A stretch of 9,031 nucleotides of DNA, from NCBI GenBank assembly GCA_021738105.1, contig JAIPCS010000135.1, forward strand, positions 1 through 9,031, read 5' to 3'. The notes under the pieces were generated by a model. It was not told the origin of the DNA. It did no database searches and saw nothing but the letters and a program-made list of their open reading frames with translations. Of the stretch, positions 1-7,600 are shown one piece after another. This DNA is from Sulfuritalea sp. (GTDB lineage Bacteria; Pseudomonadota; Gammaproteobacteria; Burkholderiales; Rhodocyclaceae). Each line of letters opens with the position of its first letter. The stretch's first letter is position 1. The position numbers and the translations under genes were made by a program.

Positions 1-3000
1 GGCTGAAGGCGATCGAAGACGGCCTGCTTTCCGTCCTGGGAGATGTGAGCCGCGCGGTGAACGACTGGCATCCGATGCTCAGTCGCATGAGCGGCATCAT
101 TCAGGAACTCGACTCTCCGCCCGTTGGACTGAGCGAGGCGGAAGTTGCCGAAGGCCGTGTATTTCTTGGCTGGGCAAATGACGGCCATTTCACCTTTCTC
201 GGCTTTCGTGAATACGAGCTGACGACCGAGAACGGTGAAGACCTGCTCAAAATCGTTCCCGACAGTGGCCTGGGTCTGCTGCGCACGCCTCCGCCAAGCG
301 GAATATCGAACAGTTTCGCGGAATCTTCGCCCAGCATCCGCAAGCTTGCACGGCAGCCGACGCTGCTGGTGCTGACCAAGGCCAACGTGCGGGCCACGGT
401 ACACCGCCCCGGCTATCTGGACTACATCGGCATCAAGCGCTTCGACACCAAGGGCAATGTCGTCGGCGAGCGCCGCTTCATCGGCCTGTATACCTCGTCG
501 GCCTACCACGCACGGCTCAGAGAGATTCCACTGCTGCGCAACAAGGCGACGGCCGTAATAGAGAAAGCCGGTTTTGCACCCGACAGCCATATGGGAAAGA
601 ACCTGCTGACCATTCTCGAAGCCTTTCCGCGCGACGAAATGTTTCAGATAGACGAGACCAGTTTGCTGGAAATGACGCTGGGCATCCTGCGCCTGGGAGA
701 CCGCCGCAAGATTCGCGTCTTTATCCGCCGCGAGGCGTATGGCCGCTACTACTCCTGTCTGGTCTACCTGCCGCGGGAGAAGTTCAATACCGAGTCCCGC
801 CTGCGCATCCAGGAAGTCCTGAGGCGCGCGCTGCACGGTCTGAGTGTCGAATTCACAGTGGAACTGTCCGAAGCCACGCTCGCGCGCATCCACTTCATGG
901 TGCGTTGTTCACCCAGCGAGGAGTCGGTCATCGATCCCCGTGAAATCGAGGCCGACATCATTCTGGCGCTGCGCGACTGGTCGGACGATCTGCGCCTTGC
1001 CCTGAATGAAAGTCATGGTGAGGAAGTGGCCAATCAACTATTGGCCACCTACTGCGCCGCGTTCCCGCCGGCCTATCGCGATACCGTCAGCGTGCGCATT
1101 GCGGTGCGCGACATTCAGGCGATGGAACGGCTGACCGAGGCGGAGCCGCTCAACATGCGGCTGTATCGACCGGTCGAAGCGGGCAGCGAATCCCTGCGCT
1201 TGCGGGTGTACCGGCTGGATGCGCCGATACCGCTCTCCGTCAGCCTGCCCATGCTGGAGAACATGGGGGTATCGGTACTCGACGAACAATCCTTCGCGCT
1301 TGATCGCGGCGAAGCGGGGACGGTGCATATCCACGACTTCGGGATGAGCACCGTGGTCGATTTGCCCGATATCTCGACGGTGCGACCGCTGTTCGAGGAC
1401 AGCTTCGGCAAGGTCTGGCGTCGCGAAATCGAAAGCGACGGTTTCAATCGGCTGGTGCTGGCCGCCGGCCTGTCCAGTGATGAAGTCATCGTGCTGCGCG
1501 CCTTTGCCAAATACCTGCGTCAGGCCGGGTTCACGTTCAGTCAGTCGTATATCGAGCAGACCCTGGTCGACAACACTGCGATCACGAGGCTGCTGGTTGC
1601 CTTGTTCCACGCGCGTTTCGACCCGGCGGCAAAAGGCGATCGCGATGCCGCCCAGGCAGCGCTGATCCAGAAGATCAAGCAGGCGCTGGATAGTGTTGCA
1701 AGCGCCGACGACGATCGCATCCTGCGGCGCTTTCTTGCGGTCAACCAGGCCACGATTCGTACCAACTTCTACCAGCGCGACAGTGAAGGCGGTCGCAAGC
1801 CCTATGTTTCCTTCAAGCTCGAATCGGCCAAGGTGCCGGAGTTGCCGGAGCCCAAACCACTGTATGAAATCTGGCTGTATTCGCCGCGCGTCGAAGGCAT
1901 CCATTTGCGCGGCGGCAAGGTCGCCCGTGGCGGGCTGCGCTGGTCCGATCGCATGGAGGATTTCCGCACCGAAGTGCTGGGGCTGGTCAAGGCGCAGATG
2001 GTGAAAAACGTGGTCATCGTGCCAGTCGGCTCCAAGGGTGGCTTCGTGCTGAAAGGCGCACCGCCGCAAACCGATCGCGAAGCCTATCTGAAGGAAGGCA
2101 TCGCGTGCTACAAGACCTTTTTGCGAGGCCTGCTCGACATCACCGACAATCTGGTCGCCAATCAACTGGTCCCACCGAAGGATGTGGTCAGGCACGACGG
2201 TGACGACTCCTATCTGGTGGTGGCGGCCGACAAGGGCACGGCAACATTCTCGGACTATGCCAACGAAGTCAGTGCCGAATACGGCCACTGGCTGGGCGAC
2301 GCATTCGCCTCGGGCGGCTCGGTCGGCTACGACCACAAGAAGATGGGCATCACTGCGCGCGGTGCCTGGGAATCGGTCAAGCGTCATTTTCTCGAAATGG
2401 GTGTCGACACCCAGACCACGGCCTTTACCGTGGCCGGCGTAGGCGACATGTCAGGCGATGTTTTCGGCAACGGCATGCTCTTGTCACGACACATCAAACT
2501 GCTGGCGGCCTTCGACCATCGGCATATTTTCCTGGACCCGGCTCCCGATACCGAAGCGAGCTACGCGGAGCGCCAGCGCCTGTTCGTGCTGCCGCGTTCG
2601 TCCTGGGACGATTACGACAAATCACTGATCTCGACAGGCGGTGGCGTGTTTCCCCGCAGCGCCAAAATGATACCGCTGAGCGCCGAAGTGCAGGCGATAC
2701 TGGGCGTCGAAGCCGAGGCCCTGACCCCGGTGGAACTGATGCGGGCGATTCTCAAGGCGCCGGTCGATCTGTTCTACAACGGCGGCATCGGTACCTACAT
2801 CAAGGCCACCAGTCAGCGCAACGCCGAGGTCGGCGATCGTGCCAACGATGCGGTGCGGATCAATGGATCCGAGTTGCGCTGCAAGGTTGTGGCGGAAGGC
2901 GGCAATCTCGGCTGTACCCAGCTCGGGCGTATCGAATATGCCCTGAACGGAGGCCGGATCTATACCGATGCCATCGACAATTCCGCGGGAGTCGATTGTT

Positions 3001-4316
3001 CGGACCATGAAGTCAACATCAAGATCCTGCTCGGTCTGATTCAGGCAGACGGTGAATTGACCGAGAAGCAGCGCAACAAGCTGCTGGTGGAGATGACGGA
3101 CGAGGTGGGCGAACTGGCGCTTGCCGACAACTACTATCAGGGTCAGTGCCTTTCGGTGACCGGCACGCGAGCGGAGAAAATGCTCGATGCCCAGCAACGC
3201 TTCATCCGTCATCTGGAAAAAGCGGGTCGTCTCGATCGTGCGGTCGAATACCTGCCCACGGACGAACAGATCGCCGAGCGCCGCGCGACACATCAGGGAC
3301 TCGCTTCCCCGGAGCGGGCAGTGCTGCTGGCCTACAGCAAGATGGTTTTGTTCGATCAACTGGTAGCCTCCGATCTGGTCGACGATCCCTACGTGGAGCC
3401 GGTGCTGACCGGCTACTTCCCCAAGGTTCTGAAAAAGCGCTACGCCGACGTGATGACCCGGCATCCATTGAAGCGCGAGATAGTCGCCACGGTGCTGGCC
3501 AATTCGATACTCAATCACACTGGCATTGTTTTCGTGCACCGGATGTGCGAGGACACCGGCGCGGACGCTCACGACGTGGTGCGTGCCTACATTCTGGTGC
3601 GCGACATTTTCGATTTGCCGTCGCTTTGGTCCGAGATCGAGGCGCTGGATGGCAAAGTCGCCGCCCCGCTGCAAAACCAGATGCTGATCGATGCCGGACG
3701 CCTGCTGTTGCGCGCCGTGTTGTGGTTCCTGCGCACGCGTCACGAAAAAATGCCGATGGGCGAAGTCATCCAGATATTCCGCCCCGGCGTGGCGCAACTC
3801 AGCGCCAAGCTTTCCGGCCTGCTGAACGAGGGCGATCTCAACGCCGTCAATCAGCGCTGGGCGGAACTGGTGTCTGCCGGCGTCCCGGAAGCCACGGCAA
3901 AGCAGGTCGCCGGACTGGACGCGTCCTACGCCGTGCTGGATATCGTTGATATCGCGACGCACAGCCAGCAGGGCGTCGACCGGGTCGCCGAAATCTACTT
4001 TGCCCTGGTCGGACTATTGGAGATGCGCTGGTTCGGCATTCAGATCAATTCGCTTCCGTCCGATACCCACTGGCAGGGACTGGCGCGCAATGCCTTGCGC
4101 GACGATCTGTCGAGGCAGATGAGGCTGCTGACCCTGAGCGTCATCAAACTCTCGCCGGGCGGCACCGATGCCGCGCAAATGCTCGCCACCTGGGAGGCCG
4201 CCAATCCTTCAACCCTGAGCCGACTGAGGGACATGGTGACGGACCTGAAGACCGGTCCGGTACTGGATCTGGCGATGCTCTCCGTGGTGTTGCGTGAGCT
4301 GAGAAGTCTTATCTAA
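1..4316 (+). CDS. gdhB: NAD-specific glutamate dehydrogenase, large (about 180 kDa) type, 5'-truncated by window edge
   Basis: Oxidatively deaminates L-glutamate to 2-oxoglutarate and ammonium with NAD+ in the cytoplasm; mainly a catabolic enzyme. The frame is open from base 3 without a stop, so the GTG at 45 is internal. From memory of Pseudomonas GdhB (about 1620 residues), roughly 165-180 N-terminal residues lie outside; 1437 codons are visible. The first part (to about base 1850) is the regulatory ACT-like region. The catalytic core starts near 1911 with GGKVARGGLRWSDR, followed by PVGSKGG, whose Lys codon at 2034-2036 is the expected substrate-binding Lys. The nucleotide-binding segment GVGDMSGDVFGNG begins at 2436, then YNGGIGTY near 2775 and EGGNLG near 2895. 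The rest to the TAA at 4314-4316 is the family's helical C-terminal region. No frameshift or missing motif was seen. Large NAD-GDHs are allosterically controlled by amino acids in studied relatives; nothing here shows which effector applies. Family call is very secure; the symbol follows Pseudomonas usage (also gdh2). Confidence 0.96.
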   Translation, partial: LKAIEDGLLSVLGDVSRAVNDWHPMLSRMSGIIQELDSPPVGLSEAEVAEGRVFLGWANDGHFTFLGFREYELTTENGEDLLKIVPDSGLGLLRTPPPSGISNSFAESSPSIRKLARQPTLLVLTKANVRATVHRPGYLDYIGIKRFDTKGNVVGERRFIGLYTSSAYHARLREIPLLRNKATAVIEKAGFAPDSHMGKNLLTILEAFPRDEMFQIDETSLLEMTLGILRLGDRRKIRVFIRREAYGRYYSCLVYLPREKFNTESRLRIQEVLRRALHGLSVEFTVELSEATLARIHFMVRCSPSEESVIDPREIEADIILALRDWSDDLRLALNESHGEEVANQLLATYCAAFPPAYRDTVSVRIAVRDIQAMERLTEAEPLNMRLYRPVEAGSESLRLRVYRLDAPIPLSVSLPMLENMGVSVLDEQSFALDRGEAGTVHIHDFGMSTVVDLPDISTVRPLFEDSFGKVWRREIESDGFNRLVLAAGLSSDEVIVLRAFAKYLRQAGFTFSQSYIEQTLVDNTAITRLLVALFHARFDPAAKGDRDAAQAALIQKIKQALDSVASADDDRILRRFLAVNQATIRTNFYQRDSEGGRKPYVSFKLESAKVPELPEPKPLYEIWLYSPRVEGIHLRGGKVARGGLRWSDRMEDFRTEVLGLVKAQMVKNVVIVPVGSKGGFVLKGAPPQTDREAYLKEGIACYKTFLRGLLDITDNLVANQLVPPKDVVRHDGDDSYLVVAADKGTATFSDYANEVSAEYGHWLGDAFASGGSVGYDHKKMGITARGAWESVKRHFLEMGVDTQTTAFTVAGVGDMSGDVFGNGMLLSRHIKLLAAFDHRHIFLDPAPDTEASYAERQRLFVLPRSSWDDYDKSLISTGGGVFPRSAKMIPLSAEVQAILGVEAEALTPVELMRAILKAPVDLFYNGGIGTYIKATSQRNAEVGDRANDAVRINGSELRCKVVAEGGNLGCTQLGRIEYALNGGRIYTDAIDNSAGVDCSDHEVNIKILLGLIQADGELTEKQRNKLLVEMTDEVGELALADNYYQGQCLSVTGTRAEKMLDAQQRFIRHLEKAGRLDRAVEYLPTDEQIAERRATHQGLASPERAVLLAYSKMVLFDQLVASDLVDDPYVEPVLTGYFPKVLKKRYADVMTRHPLKREIVATVLANSILNHTGIVFVHRMCEDTGADAHDVVRAYILVRDIFDLPSLWSEIEALDGKVAAPLQNQMLIDAGRLLLRAVLWFLRTRHEKMPMGEVIQIFRPGVAQLSAKLSGLLNEGDLNAVNQRWAELVSAGVPEATAKQVAGLDASYAVLDIVDIATHSQQGVDRVAEIYFALVGLLEMRWFGIQINSLPSDTHWQGLARNALRDDLSRQMRLLTLSVIKLSPGGTDAAQMLATWEAANPSTLSRLRDMVTDLKTGPVLDLAMLSVVLRELRSLI

Positions 4317-4324
4317 CGCGCATC

Positions 4325-4389
4325 GCAGCCCACCCCCCAACCCCCTCACGGGGGCTGCGGGTCGGCTCGCTTCGCTCGACGATCACCCG
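4325..4389. repeat. Extragenic palindromic repeat, GC-rich, sibling of the element inside the oxidoreductase gene
   Basis: Begins 8 bases after the dehydrogenase stop codon. It contains GCAGCCC (4325-4331) complementary to GGGCTGC (4352-4358), an alternative CCCCC-TCAC-GGGGG hairpin (4341-4354), and CGGGT (4358-4362) complementary to ACCCG (4385-4389) flanking a CGGCTCGCTTCGCTC core (4363-4377). Two blocks recur in the same order inside the next gene: CCCCCCAACCCCCT (4333-4346) matches 6208-6221 at 12 of 14 bases, and the core matches 6243-6257 at 13 of 15. The outer boundaries are estimates. It may contribute to 3'-end formation or mRNA stability for the dehydrogenase transcript, but there is no T-run, so a terminator role is only possible. 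Confidence 0.65.
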
Positions 4390-4470
4390 TCCTCCGCACA
4401 CGCTCTTTCACACTAACCTCGGCGAGGGCATGGGTATCGCTGCCAGCAGGCACAATATTTCAAATCCGAA

Positions 4471-4499
4471 ATGATTTCTGCACTACTTGTCCTTAAAAT
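4471..4499 (+). promoter_or_regulatory. Weak candidate sigma-70 promoter for the oxidoreductase gene
   Basis: TAAAAT at 4494-4499 matches the -10 consensus at 5 of 6 positions. With a 17-base spacer the -35 would be ATGATT at 4471-4476, only 3 of 6 matches. The site lies in the most AT-rich stretch of an otherwise GC-rich window. An inverted repeat ATTTC-N6-GAAAT (4457-4472) touches the -35 and could be an operator. Transcription would start near 4506 and leave a leader of about 120 bases. The poor -35 means it could need an activator or be spurious. Confidence 0.3.
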
Positions 4500-4573
4500 G
4501 CGCACAGGTGTCTCGCTACCGTGAGCACCCAAACCTGAACCAACGAGGAGATGACGTCGGCAGGGTCGAGACG

Positions 4574-4588
4574 GGCGCCACAAGCGCC
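4574..4588 (+). other. Small leader hairpin upstream of the oxidoreductase start
   Basis: GGCGC (4574-4578), loop CACAA, GCGCC (4584-4588) gives a perfect 5-bp GC stem about 25 bases upstream of the ribosome binding site. It would be in the 5' leader if the promoter near 4471-4499 is real. The region resembles no riboswitch class I recognise, and a short GC stem in a GC-rich sequence may be chance. Confidence 0.3.
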
Positions 4589-4612
4589 GCCAGTTGACAC
4601 TCTGAGACGCTG

Positions 4613-4618
4613 AAAGGA
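4613..4618 (+). promoter_or_regulatory. Ribosome binding site of the oxidoreductase gene
   Basis: AAAGGA lies 8 bases before the ATG at 4627, a normal Shine-Dalgarno spacing. The encoded N-terminus (MTLPNVSLDDKYTL) begins just before the family's conserved LDDKYTL segment. Together these fix the start codon. Confidence 0.8.
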
Positions 4619-4626
4619 TACCCGCC

Positions 4627-7600
4627 ATGACACTTCCCAACGTTTCGCTGGACGACAAGTACACACTTACCACCGGCCGCGTCTATATGACCGGCATTCA
4701 GGCTCTCGTCCGCCTGCCCCTGATGCAACGCCAACGCGACCAGGCCGCCGGTCTCAACACCGCCGGGTATATCAGCGGCTATCGAGGTTCGCCTTTGGGC
4801 AGCGTCGACCAGGAATTCTGGAAAGCCCGGAAAATTCTTGAACCCCAGCACATCCGCTTTCAGGCCGGGCTCAATGAGGACCTTGCGGCAACGGCCATAT
4901 GGGGCACGCAGCAGCTCACCCAGGACAAGAACGCCAGCTATGACGGTGTCTTTTCCATCTGGTACGGCAAGGGCCCGGGTGTGGACCGCACCGGCGACGT
5001 GTTCCGCCATGCCAACGCGGCGGGCACCTCGAAATTCGGTGGCGTGCTGGCCATTGCCGGCGACGATCACGCGGCGAAGTCTTCCACCCTGCCGCATCAG
5101 ACCGAGCACATCTTCAAGGCGATGATGATGCCGGTGCTGGCACCGGCGGGGATTCAGGAATACCTCGAATACGGCCTGCACGGCTTTGCCCTGTCGCGCT
5201 ACTCGGGCTGCTGGGTGGCCTTCAAGGCACTGACCGACACGGTGGAAACTTCGGCGACAGTGAATGTCGACCCGTTTGCCGTACAGCCGGTGATCCCCAC
5301 CGACTTCACCATGCCACCCGACGGCCTCAACCTGCGCTGGCCGGATCCGCCGCTGGTGCAGGAAGAGCGACTGGTGCATCACAAGCTGTATGCGGCGCTG
5401 GCCTACTGCCGGGCCAACGGTCTCAACAAGATGATCTTCGACAGCCCCGAAGCCAAACTCGGCATCATTTCCAGCGGCAAAAGCTATCTTGACGTGCGCC
5501 AGGCACTGGATGATCTCGGCATTGACGAAACCGTGGCGGCCGAAATCGGCATCCGCCTCTACAAGGTCGGCATGGTGTGGCCGCTGGAAGCGGAAGGCGT
5601 GCGCAAGTTCGCCGACGGCCTCGACGAAATTCTGGTGGTCGAAGAAAAACGCCAGTTTCTCGAATACCAGCTCAAGGAAGAGCTCTACAACTGGAGCGAG
5701 AACGTGCGCCCGCGCGTCATCGGCAAGTTCGACGACAAAGGCGAATGGGCCATGCCGCACGGCGACTGGCTGCTACCGGCCGCTGGCGAGCTGACGCCGG
5801 CCATGGTGGCACGCGCTATTGCGGCCCGCGTCGGACGCTTTTACACCTCGCTGAAAATCAAGGACCGGCTGGAATTTCTGGTCGAGAAGGAAGCCGCACT
5901 TGCGCGCCCGCGCCAGTCGATCGCCCGCGTGCCGCACTATTGTTCGGGCTGCCCGCACAACACCTCGACCAAGGTACCCGAAGGCTCGCGTGCAATCGCC
6001 GGCATCGGCTGCCACTACATGGCCACCTGGCTGTCACCGGAGACCACCCAGTTCTTCTGCCAGATGGGCGGCGAAGGCGTGCAATGGATCGGTCAGGCGC
6101 CTTACACCAAGACTCCGCACGTGTTTACCAACCTGGGCGACGGCACCTATTTTCATTCCGGCATTCTTGCCATTCGCGCTGCCGTCGCGGCGTTCGGCGG
6201 GAGCCTTCCCCCCGGCCCCCTTCCCAAGGAAAGGGGTGACCACGGTTCGCTGCGCTCCGTGTCGAACGAAGGCCCGACCTTGGGGCGGCCCGGCGGCCGG
6301 GCCGGCATCACCTACAAGCTGCTCTACAACGACGCCGTAGCGATGACCGGCGGCCAGCCGCATGACGGCACACTGAACGTGCCGATCATCACGCGCCAGC
6401 TCGCGGCCGAAGGCGTCGGCCACATCGTGATCGTCACCGATCAACCCGAAAAATATGCCGGAGCGATCGGTTTGGCGCCGGGTGTTCCGATACGTCACCG
6501 CGACGAGCTTGATCTCGTTCAGCGCGAACTGCGCGAAGTAGCTGGAGTCTCGGCGCTGGTGTATGACCAGACCTGCGCCGCGGAAAAGCGCCGTCGGCGC
6601 AAGCGCGGCAAATTCCCCGACCCGGCGACGCGCGTCATGATCAATGACCAGGTCTGCGAGGGTTGCGGTGATTGCAGCGAGAAATCCAACTGCATGTCGG
6701 TGGTCTCGGTCGAGACCGAGTTCGGCAGAAAGCGCGCCATCGACCAGTCCTCGTGCAACAAGGACTATTCCTGTATCAAGGGTTTCTGCCCGAGCTTTGT
6801 CACGGTCGAGGGCGGTCAATTGCGCAAGGGCAAAGCAGCCAGCACCACGCCCGAGATTTTTGCCGCGCTGCCCGAGGCACAGCTGCCATCGACCAGCGAG
6901 CCCTGGGGCATTGTCGTCACCGGTGTCGGCGGTACCGGCGTGGTCACCATCGGCGCCCTGCTCGGCATGGCCGCGCATCTGGAAGGCAAGGGCATTTCGG
7001 TGCTCGACATGGCCGGCCTCGCGCAAAAAGGCGGCGCTGTCTGGTCGCATGTGCGAATTGCCGACCGTCAGGAGCAACTCCACGCCGCGCGTGTCGCCGC
7101 CGGCGAAGCCAATGCCGTGATCGGCTGCGATCTGGTGGTGTCGGCCAGTGACGAATCGCTGGCCAAGATGCGCAACGGCTTCACCCGCGCCATCATCAAC
7201 AGCGACCAGACCATGACCAGCGAGTTTGTGCGCGGTTTTGCCGCCCAGGCGCGCTCCGGCGATGTCATGAAAGACCACGATCCGCAGTTTCCGCTGCTCG
7301 CAATGGAACAGCAAATTGCCGAAGCGGTGGGCGATGACAACATCGAACTGCTCGATGCCTCGCGGCTGGCAACGTCGCTGCTCGGTGATTCGATTGCGAC
7401 CAATCTGTTCATGCTCGGTTACGCCTGGCAAAAAGGCCTGGTGCCGCTGACGCGCGAGGCGATTTTCAAGGCCATCGAGATCAATGGCACAGCCGTGCAA
7501 CAGAACATCGCGGCCTTCCAGTGGGGCCGGCGCACCGCGGTCGACCCACGAGCGGTGGCCGCTGCCGCCAAACCGTCTCATGGCCAGCCGGAACATCACC

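Larger units (their letters stand above)
4317..4626. other. 310-base intergenic region between glutamate dehydrogenase and oxidoreductase genes
   Basis: No convincing gene lies here. In order it holds a GC-rich palindromic repeat (about 4325-4389), an AT-richer island (about 4451-4499) with a weak promoter candidate and an ATTTC-N6-GAAAT dyad, a leader with a 5-bp hairpin (4574-4588), and the ribosome binding site of the next gene (4613-4618). A small CCTC-GGC-GAGG hairpin also sits at 4417-4427. No stem followed by a T-run is present after the dehydrogenase stop, so a standard intrinsic terminator is not visible. The size and content suggest that the downstream gene has its own promoter. Confidence 0.7.

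Noticed and set aside
45..47. GTG as the true start of the dehydrogenase
   Set aside because: The frame is open upstream to the window edge, the residues before it (KAIEDGLLSVLGDV) fit the family, and the family's N-terminal region would otherwise be missing.
1038..2387. 449-codon open frame on the minus strand inside the dehydrogenase gene
   Set aside because: It lies wholly antisense to a strongly conserved gene, lacks any recognised motif, and long antisense frames are expected from third-position GC bias.
2622..3962. 446-codon open frame on the minus strand inside the dehydrogenase gene
   Set aside because: Antisense shadow with His/Gln-rich, low-complexity composition typical of such frames; no family resemblance.
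4325..4358. Intrinsic terminator for the dehydrogenase gene
   Set aside because: A 7-bp stem is present, but its 20-base loop and the absence of a following T-run do not fit an intrinsic terminator; it is better explained as part of a repeat.
4551..4613. Short 20-codon frame (ATG at 4551) preceded by GAGGAG
   Set aside because: The purine run directly abuts the ATG with no spacer, which is unfavourable for initiation; the peptide has no recognisable features. A leader peptide cannot be fully excluded.
4594..4622. TTGACA at 4594-4599 as a -35 box for the oxidoreductase
   Set aside because: The matching -10 would be GATACC at 4617-4622, weak and overlapping the ribosome binding site, leaving essentially no leader despite a good Shine-Dalgarno.
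4516..5760. 414-codon open frame on the minus strand reaching into the intergenic region
   Set aside because: Most of it is antisense to the conserved oxidoreductase N-terminal domain, and no start signal or family motif supports it.
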